A stretch of 64,000 nt of DNA from Microbulbifer agarilyticus. Its GTDB lineage: Bacteria; Pseudomonadota; Gammaproteobacteria; Pseudomonadales; Cellvibrionaceae. The notes beneath the pieces are model-generated. The model was not told the origin of the DNA, did no database searches, and worked only from the letters and a program-made list of their open reading frames with translations. The position numbers and the translations under genes were made by a program. The stretch spans positions 248,001 to 312,000 of the forward strand of contig NZ_JAIUZM010000002.1 of NCBI RefSeq assembly GCF_020171345.1, in the 5' to 3' direction. Positions 28,056 to 37,438 of this stretch are shown piece by piece (positions within the stretch are counted from its first letter, which is position 1; each line of letters starts with the position of its first letter).

Positions 28056-30902
28056 ATGCGTATGCGATTTTCCCGTGTGATTTTGCCGCTCCTCATCGCC
28101 GTACACCTTTGGTTTGTGGCCGGATGCGATAGACAAAACTCCGAGGAGGATAGCCAGGAGACGGTACACAAGGCATTTCAGGTCGATAAAAAAGCGGCCG
28201 CCAGTAGTAAAGCCGCTGCCACCGGCAACGAAGCCTATGTGGAGGCCCCCGAGATTGATCTGCCTTTCCACAAGGAGGTCCTGGATAACGGCCTGACCGT
28301 AATTGTGCACGAGGATCAGAAGGCGCCCGTGGTGGCCCTGAATATCTGGTACAAGGTCGGGTCGAAAGATGAGAGCCCCGGTAAAACCGGCTTTGCCCAC
28401 TTGTTCGAGCACCTGATGTTCAACGGTTCGGAAAACTATCCGGGCGAGTACTTCGAACCCTTCCAGCGCTCCGGTGCCACCGATATGAATGGCACCACTA
28501 ATAACGATCGCACTAACTACTTTGAAACGGTTCCTGTCGGTGCCCTGGATATGGCGATGTGGATGGAGTCCGATCGCATGGGGCACTTTAAGGGCGCGAT
28601 CAGTCAGGAAAAGCTCGATGAGCAGCGAGGCGTGGTCAAGAACGAGAAGCGTCAGGGAGAAAACGTACCCTACGGGAAAGCGTTTGATGTCATCGCTGCC
28701 AGCACGTTTCCGTCCGATCACCCCTATTCGTGGAGCACCATTGGTTCCATGGAGGATCTGGACAACGCCAGTCTGGAAGACGTGAAACAGTGGTTCTCCG
28801 AATATTACCAGCCCGCCAATGCGATTCTGGTGATTGCCGGCGATATCACCGTGCCGCAAGCCATGGATATGGCGCGCAAGTACTTTGGGAATATTCCCAG
28901 TACTTCGGTGCCGCCGGAAATAAAACACTGGGAACTTCCCTCGCAGGTCAACAAACGCAAGGAAATGACCGACCGGGTACCACAAACCCGGATTTACAAG
29001 GTCTGGAATGTGCCGGCCATTGGCAGCGTCGATGAAGATGCGCTCGACCTGATGACCTCATTACTGGCCAATCGCAAGAACTCACTGCTGTACCGCCGCC
29101 TGGTGCGGGATGAGCAGGTGGCCACCAGTGTGAGTGCCTATTACTACGGGCGTCAGCTTGCAGGTCAGTTCATTATTACCGTGGATGTAAAACCCGGACA
29201 ATCGGTTGAGAAAGTGGAAAAGCTGTTGAACGAGGAGTTGCGGCAGTTCGCCGACAATGGCGTCAGTGCGGATGAGTTGCGCCGCATCAAACAGAGCCAG
29301 TTCGCTTCGGTCGTCAAAGGATTGGAAAAGATCGGTGGCTTCGGTGGTAAAACCGATATCCTGGCGCGTTCAGAATTTTACTATGGTGACCCCGCTGCAC
29401 TCATCAATGGGCTGGACGATTACGCCAAAGTGTCGGTGAGCGACGTTCAGGACGCTGCACAGCAATGGTTGAAGCCTGAGCACTTCACACTGGTTATTTC
29501 CCCTGAGGATAAGTACCAGGCGTCTGAGCACGATGTCGACCGCTCACAACTGCCCACCATCGACAAAAATGTCGAACTGGAACTGCCCAAGCAGCAAGAA
29601 TTTACCCTGAAGAATGGGCTTAAAGTTGTATTGGCAGAGCGTCACGACACGCCGGCGGTATTTATGAAACTGCAGTATCGTGGCGGCGCTTCTGTAGATA
29701 GTGACAAACCGGGTCTCGCATCTGTGGTGGCGCGCATGCTGAGTGAGGGGGCAGGGGATTACGATAGCCTCGGTTTCAGCGCCCGTCAGGAAGAGCTGGG
29801 GGCGAGTATCGGCACGGGTAGCGGGCTGGATTACAACACCATCAGTTTCAGTGCCTTGAAGTCGCAGCTAAAGCCATCCCTTGAATTGTTTCGCGATGTC
29901 ATTACCGCCCCCAAGTTTCCAGAGGAAGACTTAACCCGGGTCAAATCCAACTGGCTCGATTCAATTCGCCAGGAAGAGGCGCAGCCCCAGGGGCTGGCGA
30001 TGCGCAAACTGCCGCCGCTTCTGTACGGTGAGAACCACCCCTACAGCGCTCCGCTCACGGGCTCCGGCACGCCGAAGGCTGTCTCCTCCATTACCCGCGA
30101 TGATTTGGTGAATTATCACGATACCTGGCTACGTCCCGATAATGCGCAGCTGACAGTGGTGGGTGATGTGGATAGGAAGGAAATCGAAAAGCTGCTCAAC
30201 GACACTCTGGGTAAATGGCGTGCGCCAAAAGAGCCGCTGCCGGAATTGGATATTGCTAGCGTCGAGCGCCCGGAAAGTACCCGTATATTCCTGCTGGATC
30301 GCCCGGGTGCGGAGCAAAGCTATGTGATGGCGGGCCTGCTGATGCCGCCCTGGCAGCCGGAAGGGGCGGAAGCGTTCGATGCAATGGCGACCGCGGTTGC
30401 CGGTAAATTTACTTCCCGTATCAATATGAACCTGCGCGAAGATAAAAATTGGTCCTACGGTGCGCGCGCAGTGTCCATGGATGCGGAAGGGCAGCGCCCA
30501 TATATCGTCATTGCGCCGGTACAGACGGATAAAACCGCCGCGGCGATGCAAGAAATTTTGAAGGAATACAACGCATACCTGAATGATCGCCCCATTGAAG
30601 ACAATGAGTTGAATGACTACAAAGATGATGAGGTCCTGAAGCAGAGTGCGCGTTTTCAGACCAAAGGGCAGCTGCTTTCCAGTATTGCCTGGCAGATCGA
30701 GAAAGGCTTGCCGCCAGAGTACATTGCGGACTACCCGCAGCGTGTCAGCTCCTTGACCAAGGAGCAGGTGGTGCGAGCAGCCAAGGACAATCTGGCGCCT
30801 GATCAGTTTACCTGGGTAATTGTTGGCGACCTCGACAAGATCAAGGAGGATATCGAAGCGCTGGACCTGGGGCCGGTGCAGGTGCTGCCTACAGAGCAGT
30901 GA
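28056..30902 (+). CDS. M16-family zinc metallopeptidase, lipoprotein (pitrilysin/insulinase type)
   Basis: A 948-residue predicted lipoprotein: signal MRMRFSRVILPLLIAVHLWF with lipobox VAGC, then two M16 half-pairs. The N-terminal active half has the inverted zinc motif HLFEH near residue 115 with the distal Glu in the helix ERGVVKNEK-like segment (DEQRGVVKNEKRQGE). The C-terminal half (from about 520) keeps the fold (ARMLSEGAGDYDSLGFS) but lacks HxxEH and is the inactive partner, as in M16B fusions. It probably degrades peptides in the periplasm. ATG 28056 is preferred over the open frame from 27945 because the lipoprotein signal starts there. Confidence 0.9.
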   Translation: MRMRFSRVILPLLIAVHLWFVAGCDRQNSEEDSQETVHKAFQVDKKAAASSKAAATGNEAYVEAPEIDLPFHKEVLDNGLTVIVHEDQKAPVVALNIWYKVGSKDESPGKTGFAHLFEHLMFNGSENYPGEYFEPFQRSGATDMNGTTNNDRTNYFETVPVGALDMAMWMESDRMGHFKGAISQEKLDEQRGVVKNEKRQGENVPYGKAFDVIAASTFPSDHPYSWSTIGSMEDLDNASLEDVKQWFSEYYQPANAILVIAGDITVPQAMDMARKYFGNIPSTSVPPEIKHWELPSQVNKRKEMTDRVPQTRIYKVWNVPAIGSVDEDALDLMTSLLANRKNSLLYRRLVRDEQVATSVSAYYYGRQLAGQFIITVDVKPGQSVEKVEKLLNEELRQFADNGVSADELRRIKQSQFASVVKGLEKIGGFGGKTDILARSEFYYGDPAALINGLDDYAKVSVSDVQDAAQQWLKPEHFTLVISPEDKYQASEHDVDRSQLPTIDKNVELELPKQQEFTLKNGLKVVLAERHDTPAVFMKLQYRGGASVDSDKPGLASVVARMLSEGAGDYDSLGFSARQEELGASIGTGSGLDYNTISFSALKSQLKPSLELFRDVITAPKFPEEDLTRVKSNWLDSIRQEEAQPQGLAMRKLPPLLYGENHPYSAPLTGSGTPKAVSSITRDDLVNYHDTWLRPDNAQLTVVGDVDRKEIEKLLNDTLGKWRAPKEPLPELDIASVERPESTRIFLLDRPGAEQSYVMAGLLMPPWQPEGAEAFDAMATAVAGKFTSRINMNLREDKNWSYGARAVSMDAEGQRPYIVIAPVQTDKTAAAMQEILKEYNAYLNDRPIEDNELNDYKDDEVLKQSARFQTKGQLLSSIAWQIEKGLPPEYIADYPQRVSSLTKEQVVRAAKDNLAPDQFTWVIVGDLDKIKEDIEALDLGPVQVLPTEQ

Positions 30903-30950
30903 CCGGTGGCCGGCGCGACGTCTGGTCCCAGACGCGCCTCCCATACAAAA

Positions 30951-30980
30951 GCCCGGTGTTTGCCACACCGGGCTTTTTTT
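30951..30980 (+). terminator. Rho-independent terminator of the M16 peptidase gene
   Basis: GCCCGGTGT (30951-30959) pairs with ACACCGGGC (30965-30973) and runs into seven T residues; A-residues on the left make it potentially bidirectional. Confidence 0.93.
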
Positions 30981-31087
30981 ATGGCGTCAAAATACGTTAA
31001 ATTGCGGGATTGGGTAGGTAACTACCCCGTTGAAAACCAATAAATCCGGGGCGTGGCAGCATCGACCCCGAAGTTTCCGGGATTAAC

Positions 31088-32410
31088 ATGATCACTCTGA
31101 AGCACACAATTCTGTCGGCAAAGCGTTTTATTAGCGGTTTGCTTGGTTTGACCCTGCTCACCCTTTCGACCCTTGCTCAGGCGGAGAAAATCGCCGTACA
31201 TGCGGGCTGGTTGTTCGACAGTGAAACGGGCCGGCTGATGGAAAAACGCACCATTCACATTGATGACGGCAAAGTAGAGTCCGTCGAACGCGGTTTTCAC
31301 CAGCGCGAAGGGGAGCGGGTGATCGACCTGAGTGCCTACTCGGTGTTGCCCGGCTTGATGGATATGCATACCCATCTTTCCTACGAATTCGGCCCCCGCA
31401 CCTACACCGAAGCCTTTACCTGGAACCCGGCAGACTACACGCTGCGCTCGGTAAACACCGCGGAGCGCACCTTGAAGGCCGGCTTTACCACCGTGCGGGA
31501 TCTCGGAGATAGCGGTAACGTCACAGTGAGCCTGCGCAACGCCATCAATCGCGGCGACATCATTGGCCCGCGGGTTTACACCGCCGGCAAGTCCATTGCC
31601 ACTACCGGTGGGCACGCCGACCCAACCAATGGTCATAACCATCGACTGATGGGTAGTCCGGGGCCTGCCGAGGGCGTAGTGAATGGTGTTGCCAGCGCCC
31701 GCGAAGCGGTGCGTCAGCGCTACAAAGACGGCGCCGACCTGATCAAGATTACCGCCACGGGCGGTGTCTTGAGTGTGGCCAAGAGCGGCCAGAACCCGCA
31801 ATTTATGCAGGATGAGCTGGAAGCGGTGGTGCAAACCGCTAAAGACTACGGGTTTACCGTGGCGGTTCACGCCCACGGTAAGGAGGGCATGGAGCGAGCC
31901 ATTCGCGCCGGGGTGGACTCCATCGAACACGGTACCTACATGGACGACGAAACCATGAAGCTCATGGTGAAAAACGGCACCTGGTATGTGCCGACCTTGC
32001 TTGCCGGTGACTGGGTAACCGAGAAGGCGGCGATCGAAGGCTTCTTCCCGGAAATGGTGCGCACCAAGGCGGCAAAAATCGGTCCGCTGATTCAAGATAC
32101 GTTTAGTCGCGCACACAAGAAAGGTGTGAAGATTGCTTACGGTACCGACACCGGGGTGAGCCGTCACGGCGATAATGCGAAAGAGTTTGCCCTGATGGTG
32201 GAGGGCGGCATGAGCCCGGCGGACGCGATCCGCTCGGCGACCTGGAATGCAGCGCAGTTGCTGCAGGCCGAAGATGAACTGGGCAGCATTGCGCCTGGCA
32301 AGTGGGCGGACATGATTGCGGTCGTCGGCAACCCGCTGGAAGACATTACCACCCTGGAACGGGTGCAGTTTGTGATGAAAGCTGGCGAGGTTTACAAACA
32401 GCCTGAATAG
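31088..32410 (+). CDS. Exported amidohydrolase (Xaa-Pro dipeptidase/imidazolonepropionase-like)
   Basis: A 440-residue amidohydrolase-superfamily enzyme with a signal peptide ([15 protein letters not shown]). The metal-centre ligands are visible in order: MDMHTHL near residue 93, a carboxylatable Lys in [26 protein letters not shown] and the catalytic Asp in [12 protein letters not shown]. Related exported enzymes hydrolyse C-terminal proline or arginine/lysine dipeptides, so a periplasmic dipeptidase is the likely role; the substrate is unknown. Upstream is the M16 peptidase with its terminator, so transcription is separate. GGGA precedes the ATG. Confidence 0.88.
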   Translation: MITLKHTILSAKRFISGLLGLTLLTLSTLAQAEKIAVHAGWLFDSETGRLMEKRTIHIDDGKVESVERGFHQREGERVIDLSAYSVLPGLMDMHTHLSYEFGPRTYTEAFTWNPADYTLRSVNTAERTLKAGFTTVRDLGDSGNVTVSLRNAINRGDIIGPRVYTAGKSIATTGGHADPTNGHNHRLMGSPGPAEGVVNGVASAREAVRQRYKDGADLIKITATGGVLSVAKSGQNPQFMQDELEAVVQTAKDYGFTVAVHAHGKEGMERAIRAGVDSIEHGTYMDDETMKLMVKNGTWYVPTLLAGDWVTEKAAIEGFFPEMVRTKAAKIGPLIQDTFSRAHKKGVKIAYGTDTGVSRHGDNAKEFALMVEGGMSPADAIRSATWNAAQLLQAEDELGSIAPGKWADMIAVVGNPLEDITTLERVQFVMKAGEVYKQPE

Positions 32411-32524
32411 TTTGCCTCGTCATTACGTAGAAAAGCACTTCGTAGTGGATACTTGGCGTTGGCGCCAGCGGGTGCAGCCAACTTCTCATCGGCCGCAGAG
32501 TAGTAGTGCGGCCATATAGTTAGT

Positions 32525-33280
32525 CTACTTCGCCAGTTCAAATACCAGTTCCAGGTTTACTGAAACCGAAGTTTCGCCCGGCGCCACGGGAGTGCTGGCA
32601 CTATCCGCCATTGCTGCCTCGGCGCGCATCATTGGTCGCGGCATGCCGCCGTGGCTGCCTTCCGCAATACTGACAATCCGGCGCACCTTGGTTCCCAGAG
32701 ATTCCGCATAGGCTTCTGCGCGCGTCTGCGCCATTTTTAAGGCTTTCTCGCGCGCTTCTGCTCGCAGTGGCTCCGGGTCATCAATGGAGAAGCTCGGGCC
32801 GTGGATTTGATTTGCCCCTTCCGCAGTCAGCGCATCGATCACTCCACTCAGGTCATCCAGCTCACGCACGGTGATGCTGACGCTGTTACGCGCCTGGTAG
32901 GCGACGATTTTGCGTTCGCGGTTGGGTTGGTAATCGTAGCGGGGCATCAGACTGATGCCGCTGGTCTGCACATCCTTGTTGTCGATGCCTGCCTCTTTAA
33001 TTGCCTGCATCACCTGTTCCATCTGTTGAGCATTGGCCTGCATGGCCGCTTTGCTGTCGTCAGCCTCGGTGACCACGCCAGCAGAAATCGTAGCGATATC
33101 CGGAACCTGGCTGGCTTCCCCCTGTGCTGAAATGGAAACGAGAGTACCGGTGGGGCGGTTGCCGGAATCGCTGCCGCAACCGCTGGCAAAAATGGCGATA
33201 CCCGCGATGAGGCCCGCGGATAACAGTTTTATCGAATTGCGTCGGGTAAATGCGCGCGTGTTGGAAAGAGTGTTGTGCAT
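32525..33280 (-). CDS. SIMPL-domain (DUF541) lipoprotein
   Basis: A 251-residue envelope protein. The N-terminus has TRRNSIKLLSAGLIAG followed by a lipobox ending in Cys35 (FASGC). The RR-containing n-region resembles a Tat signal, though the hydrophobic core and Cys make Sec-lipoprotein equally possible. The mature part is a SIMPL/DUF541 domain: VSISAQGEASQVPDIATIS, DVQTSGISLMPRYDY, and EKALKMAQTRAEAYAESLG. The family is associated with oxidative-stress defence (E. coli YggE), mechanism unclear. AAAGGA stands seven bases before the ATG. Confidence 0.87.
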   Translation of the reverse strand: MHNTLSNTRAFTRRNSIKLLSAGLIAGIAIFASGCGSDSGNRPTGTLVSISAQGEASQVPDIATISAGVVTEADDSKAAMQANAQQMEQVMQAIKEAGIDNKDVQTSGISLMPRYDYQPNRERKIVAYQARNSVSITVRELDDLSGVIDALTAEGANQIHGPSFSIDDPEPLRAEAREKALKMAQTRAEAYAESLGTKVRRIVSIAEGSHGGMPRPMMRAEAAMADSASTPVAPGETSVSVNLELVFELAK

Positions 33281-33392
33281 AGCGAATCCTTTTTCTTGCC
33301 GGAGTGACTGCTGACCGAGTGATTACTGACCGAGTTACTGTGGCTAAAGTTACATCGTAATGATGGCTATTATCGTGTCAGCTAACTGAACA

Positions 33393-34571
33393 TCAGGTGA
33401 ATAGGCGCGCGAAGCTTTCTTCTTCCGGGTGGTAGAGCGCAAAGCCCAGGCGCAGCAGTTGCTGGCGTCGATCGCAGAGCACATTTTTCTCGCGCAGCGT
33501 TGCCTGCAACTGCTCGGCGCCTTCGGCGCTACCACAGCGGAATGTGAAGAAGTGGCCGTGACCCCTTTCCAAATCGTGCGCGATCAGGTTCTCGCGGTTC
33601 AGGATCGGGTGATCTGCGGCATCCATCGTGGCGAGGAAGCGCCGCTGATTGTTCAGTACATAGCGGTGGATGCTATCCACCGAAATACCTTCCTGCTGGT
33701 GAAGCTCCAGTACCGCCAGGGCCTTGTAAAGCGGAGAGAAATCGATGGTAGAGCCGGCAAAGCGCAGCCAGTCGTTGCCAAATCCTACGCCTTCGCCGCG
33801 ATTCTCCAGCTCCGCCATCTCCGCAAACCAGCCGGTATACAGCGGCCGCAACTGGCAGCCGCGCGGGATGGTCATAAAGCACATGCCTTCCCCGGCACCC
33901 AGATACTTGTATGAGCCTGCGGTATAGAACACCTTGTCGGCCACCTTGCCGAGATCGGTGGGGCGGGCATAGAACCCGTGGTAGCCATCAATGACCATGT
34001 GCGTGGCTTCTGGCTTGCGTTCCGCCAGAGCCAGCAGCTCCGGAAACGCGACCCCGGAATCGAAAAATACCTGGCTGGCGTAGGCCAGCTGGTAGCGGCC
34101 GGATTGCAGCTCCTGCTCAAACCTGTTTGCGAGCGTTGCGTAAGGCTGGGTGGGGACGCGGGTGACCTGGACATTCGGCAATTCTTCAAGCCGCAACAAC
34201 TGGCGGGCAAAGCTGTAGAATTCGCCATCGGTGGTCAGGATGTGCAGTGGCTGGCTCAGGTCGAAGGCACTCAGCAGGCGGTAGACCAGCTCGTGGGTGT
34301 TCGGGGCCAGGGCAACCTGCTCTGGGGCTGGCAGGTTCACAGCGCTTGCTATACCCCGCTGGAAGGCGGGAATCTTCTCGCCAAAGATCTTGTCCCATTT
34401 CTGGTCCGCCATTGCGGCGGCGTCGTTCCAGTATTCGTTGACCGCATCCAGGGTCACGTCGGCCCAGTAGTGGTGGGAGTGGCAAGCCATATGTAGAACT
34501 GGTAAGTCGCAGCCTGCAGAGGAGGCTTTTTGAGCCCCCTGTAAAAAATGTCGATAGTATTTTTGATACAT
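33393..34571 (-). CDS. Kynureninase-like PLP-dependent enzyme (class V aminotransferase fold)
   Basis: A 392-residue fold-type I PLP enzyme. The Schiff-base lysine is Lys222 in TAGSYKYLGAGEG, the PLP-pyridine aspartate is Asp195 in VIDGYHGF, and the phosphate loop precursor is APNTHELVYRLLS. The N-terminal HMACHSHHYWADVT and the C-terminal RQQLLRLGFALYHPEEE are reminiscent of kynureninase-like and class V aminotransferases. It is not obviously a canonical KynU, and no kynurenine-pathway gene is adjacent, so the substrate is unassigned. The SD is weak. It is divergent from the glyoxalase-like gene, 85 bases apart. Confidence 0.75.
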   Translation of the reverse strand: MYQKYYRHFLQGAQKASSAGCDLPVLHMACHSHHYWADVTLDAVNEYWNDAAAMADQKWDKIFGEKIPAFQRGIASAVNLPAPEQVALAPNTHELVYRLLSAFDLSQPLHILTTDGEFYSFARQLLRLEELPNVQVTRVPTQPYATLANRFEQELQSGRYQLAYASQVFFDSGVAFPELLALAERKPEATHMVIDGYHGFYARPTDLGKVADKVFYTAGSYKYLGAGEGMCFMTIPRGCQLRPLYTGWFAEMAELENRGEGVGFGNDWLRFAGSTIDFSPLYKALAVLELHQQEGISVDSIHRYVLNNQRRFLATMDAADHPILNRENLIAHDLERGHGHFFTFRCGSAEGAEQLQATLREKNVLCDRRQQLLRLGFALYHPEEESFARLFT

Positions 34572-34624
34572 TTCGTTCTGGTAACTTTGTTGGGGATGAT
34601 TAGATTGTCATCCAATGGACGTAT

Positions 34625-34640
34625 CGGGATTGTAATCCCG
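34625..34640. promoter_or_regulatory. Perfect palindrome upstream of the glyoxalase-like gene
   Basis: CGGGATT (34625-34631) and AATCCCG (34634-34640) form a 7-bp inverted repeat with a 2-bp centre. It lies directly before the SD (AAAGGAGG, 34642-34649) in the 85-base divergent interval. It could be a repressor operator or a 5'-UTR hairpin. Confidence 0.45.
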
Positions 34641-34656
34641 CAAAGGAGGCGTTGCA

Positions 34657-35097
34657 GTGGAATATTTGCACACAATGGTGCGTGTCACCGATCTGGAAAA
34701 GTCGCTGGAGTTTTATTGCGACAAGCTTGGACTGTATCAGGTCAGCCGTAGCGATTATGAGAAAGGGCGCTTCTCGCTGATTTTCCTCGCGGCCCCTGGG
34801 GACAGAGGCAGTGCCGACGCGGACAAGCGGCCGTGCCTCGAATTGACCTACAACTGGGACCCGGAGACCTATACCGGTGGCCGCAATTTTGGACATCTGG
34901 CTTACCGCGTGGACAACATCTATGAGACGTGTCAGCGCCTGATGGAGTTGGGGGTGACGATCAATCGCCCGCCTCGCGACGGCCACATGGCGTTTGTACG
35001 TTCCCCAGACAATATTTCCATTGAGCTGTTGCAGAAAGGTGACTCCCTGCCACCACAGGAGCCCTGGGCTTCCATGGAAAATACCGGAGAGTGGTAA
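34657..35097 (+). CDS. Glyoxalase/VOC-family metalloenzyme, lactoylglutathione lyase-like
   Basis: A 146-residue VOC-fold protein with two beta-alpha-beta-beta-beta modules. Candidate metal ligands fit glyoxalase I: His5 in EYLHTMVRV, Glu in CLELTYN, His in FGHLAYRV and Glu in ISIELLQKG. It would convert hemithioacetal of methylglyoxal and glutathione to S-lactoylglutathione. The start is GTG with a strong AAAGGAGG seven bases upstream. A patatin gene follows within 40 bases and is probably co-transcribed. GloA itself is possible; other VOC substrates cannot be excluded. Confidence 0.8.
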   Translation: MEYLHTMVRVTDLEKSLEFYCDKLGLYQVSRSDYEKGRFSLIFLAAPGDRGSADADKRPCLELTYNWDPETYTGGRNFGHLAYRVDNIYETCQRLMELGVTINRPPRDGHMAFVRSPDNISIELLQKGDSLPPQEPWASMENTGEW

Positions 35098-35135
35098 CCA
35101 CTCCCGGCTTTCGTAGTAATAGAAGAGAGCTAAAG

Positions 35136-36248
35136 ATGGCCAACCCGAACAAATCCCGCAGCTGTGTCGTACTTGCCGGCGCCAATGCCACTCGTCGAGT
35201 GCGCGATGAAGGCTTGAACCAGGGCATGGTTTCCACTTTGGTAGGCGCCTCCGGCGGCCCGAAGTGGTTGTCGATCAGTCAGCTTGATCGGGTATTGATC
35301 GGTGAGTTTTTCCGCGACCGGAGTACGCCGATTGCCACGCTGGGCTCTTCCATCGGCAGCTTCCGTAACATGTGCTATGCCACCGCCAACCCCATGGAGG
35401 CGCTGGAGGTTCTGGAGCACGGCTATGTCAACCAGACCTATGCCAGTGAGCGCCCGACGCCCGCGGAAATTACCGCAAAAGGGGAAGAGATCCTGTTACG
35501 GGTGTTGGGAGAGCTGGGGGCCGAGCACGTTGCCAACAACCCGGTCTGGCGCAGCCACTTTGTGACGGTGCGCGGGCGTGGGCCGCTCGCCAGTGAAAAG
35601 AAGGCCCTTCTGGCGCCAGCCTTGTTCGCATCGGCACTGGCCAACGCGGTCAGTCGCCACAGCTTGCAGGCGTTCTGGGATCGGGTGGTGTTCCATGCCG
35701 GTGATGCGCCGGCAGTGGGCTTCCGCAACCTGAGTACGGTCAACACGCCGCTGAACCCGGAGAACGTCTGCCCGGCGGTGCTGGCCAGCGGCTCCATCCC
35801 TCTGGTGATGGCCGGCGTGCCGACTCCCTCCGGGGCGCCTGCGGGTAACTATCGCGACGGCGGTATTACCGATTATCACTTTGATCTTGGCTTTGAGCAT
35901 CCGGAAGGGTTGGTGCTGTACCCCCATTTCTTCCCGTATATGGTCCCGGGCTGGTTCGACAAGAGCCTGCGGTGGCGCTGGGTGCGTGGCGGTGCCATGG
36001 ATAATGTAATTCTGGTGGCACCATCGCCGTCGTGGGTAGCCAAATTACCTTATGGGAAAATCCCGGATCGCGATGACTTCGTCAAACTCTCCACGGAAGA
36101 GCGCCTCAAGTACTGGAATGCGGTGACCGAGGCCGGCAAGCGGGTTGCGGAGGATTTCTTCGAAATGTGGCAAACTGGCGCCATTGCCAACGAGCTTATC
36201 GAGGTTGGCAGTGATGAAGAGCCTCACCGTCTGGCAATGTCCGCGTGA
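35136..36248 (+). CDS. Patatin-like phospholipase
   Basis: A 370-residue patatin-fold serine hydrolase with a Ser-Asp dyad: nucleophile Ser72 in LGSSIGSFR (GxSxG) and Asp241 in YRDGGITDYH. The oxyanion segment is GASGGPKW (37-44). No signal peptide or transmembrane helix is apparent, so it is probably cytoplasmic or membrane-peripheral, hydrolysing acyl esters of phospholipids. ATG at 35136 is chosen (AGAGAG upstream); an earlier in-frame start at 35091 would overlap the VOC gene. It is followed after 65 bases by a GntR regulator. Confidence 0.85.
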   Translation: MANPNKSRSCVVLAGANATRRVRDEGLNQGMVSTLVGASGGPKWLSISQLDRVLIGEFFRDRSTPIATLGSSIGSFRNMCYATANPMEALEVLEHGYVNQTYASERPTPAEITAKGEEILLRVLGELGAEHVANNPVWRSHFVTVRGRGPLASEKKALLAPALFASALANAVSRHSLQAFWDRVVFHAGDAPAVGFRNLSTVNTPLNPENVCPAVLASGSIPLVMAGVPTPSGAPAGNYRDGGITDYHFDLGFEHPEGLVLYPHFFPYMVPGWFDKSLRWRWVRGGAMDNVILVAPSPSWVAKLPYGKIPDRDDFVKLSTEERLKYWNAVTEAGKRVAEDFFEMWQTGAIANELIEVGSDEEPHRLAMSA

Positions 36249-36290
36249 GGTATAGCTGAGGGAGCAACCTCGCAACCGCGCCACTAAGTA

Positions 36291-36323
36291 AGTGGAAGAG
36301 CAGTGGAAGACCAGTGAAAGACG
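36291..36323 (+). repeat. 11-bp tandem repeat (3 units) over the ribosome binding site of the GntR gene
   Basis: Units AGTGGAAGAGC (36291-36301), AGTGGAAGACC (36302-36312) and AGTGAAAGACG (36313-36323). Each of the first two carries a GGAAGA SD-like core and each unit has a GTG or similar triplet; the assigned GTG start (36314) is in the third unit. Confidence 0.8.
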
Positions 36324-36988
36324 CCGAATTTACTCAGCCGCAGGAAGAGTTCCGGACCACCCAGGAGCGGGTGTACTATCAGGTGCGCGATGCGATTCTC
36401 CGGGGGCAGTTTTTACCCGGTAATCCCATCACGATTCGCGGCTTGGCTGCCGAGCTCGACTGCAGCCCAATGCCCGTGCGCGAGGCCCTGCGCCGGCTTA
36501 CCTCGGAGCGGGCGCTGGAGCTTTCCGATACCCGCCGCGTGACCGTACCTAGCATGACGCGGGAAAAGTTGGACGAAATTTGTGCTGCCCGGGTGGCGCT
36601 CGAGTGCCAGGCCGCGGCCCAGGCGCTACCGCAGGTAGGAGATGCCGAGCTCGAAACGTTAAGAGGTCTAGACGATCGGGTAACCGAGTCGCTGGCAAAA
36701 AACGACATACAAGAGTATGTTGCCGCCAACCTCGAGTTCCACTTCACCCTATATCGCCTTGGGCATCCGCATATTATTTTGTCATTGATCGAGAGTCTCT
36801 GGTTGCAGACCGCACCTTTACAACATTTGGTATTCCAACGCTTCGGTGTACAGGAATTACCAGATCGCCATCAAGACTTGATCGACGCGATCGCGGCAAA
36901 AGATGAGCAGCGCGTGCGCACTGCTATTCGCCAGGATATTGAAGAGGGACTGGGCTCCATTTCTGCTGAAGAGTTAATGCCGCACTGA
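36314..36988 (+). CDS. GntR-family transcriptional regulator, FadR/FCD subfamily
   Basis: A 224-residue DNA-binding regulator. The winged helix-turn-helix occupies about 18-80 (VYYQVRDAILRGQFLPG, ITIRGLAAELDCSPMPVREALRRL), and the C-terminal all-helical FCD ligand domain about 90-215 has metal/ligand residues in NLEFHFTLYRLGHPH and DRHQDLIDAIAAKD. FCD regulators usually sense carboxylic acids and control nearby catabolic genes. The start is GTG, inside an 11-bp tandem repeat. Its stop overlaps the start of the next gene (TGATG). The regulon is not evident. Confidence 0.87.
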   Translation: MKDAEFTQPQEEFRTTQERVYYQVRDAILRGQFLPGNPITIRGLAAELDCSPMPVREALRRLTSERALELSDTRRVTVPSMTREKLDEICAARVALECQAAAQALPQVGDAELETLRGLDDRVTESLAKNDIQEYVAANLEFHFTLYRLGHPHIILSLIESLWLQTAPLQHLVFQRFGVQELPDRHQDLIDAIAAKDEQRVRTAIRQDIEEGLGSISAEELMPH

Positions 36989-37296
36989 TGTTCAGTTACA
37001 TTCATATTGTTCTCCACTTCCTTGTTCCTCTCGCTATTGCCTGGTTTTTCTTTCGCGAAGAATGGAAAAAGGCCGCGTTGTTTATGGTGGCTGCGAATCT
37101 GGTAGATCTCGATCATTTACTGGCGACGCCGATCTATGACCCGGGCCGTTGCAGTATTAATTACCATCCGCTGCATAAATTACTGCCGATTTCTGTGTAT
37201 GGTGCGATGATGTTTTTACCTTGGAAGCCAGTGCGCTGGCTGGGTATTGGTCTGATTACACACATGTTGTTGGACGCACTCGACTGCAGTTTCTAG
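36988..37296 (+). CDS. DUF6122-family small membrane protein
   Basis: A 102-residue protein with three or four hydrophobic segments. The first is IHIVLHFLVPLAIAWFF, then AALFMVAANLVDLDHLL, VYGAMMFLPW and LGIGLITHMLLDALDC. Conserved histidines and aspartates (VLHF, DLDHLL, YHPLHKL, HMLLDALD) are arranged like membrane-bound metal-dependent hydrolases of the YdjM/LexA-controlled type, in a shortened form. The biochemical role is unknown. It overlaps the GntR gene by one base and is translationally coupled to it. Confidence 0.72.
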   Translation: MFSYIHIVLHFLVPLAIAWFFFREEWKKAALFMVAANLVDLDHLLATPIYDPGRCSINYHPLHKLLPISVYGAMMFLPWKPVRWLGIGLITHMLLDALDCSF

Positions 37297-37438
37297 CATA
37301 AACTGTTCTGTTTTATCCCTAACTTGCCTGTTTTCTCCCTTTGGCCGCGGATGACGCTTCCGCGGCCGACCTCTTGGGTAATCTTGTGCCGTAGCCATAG
37401 ATTGGCGATAACAATAACGACGCATAGAGGAACCTAAG

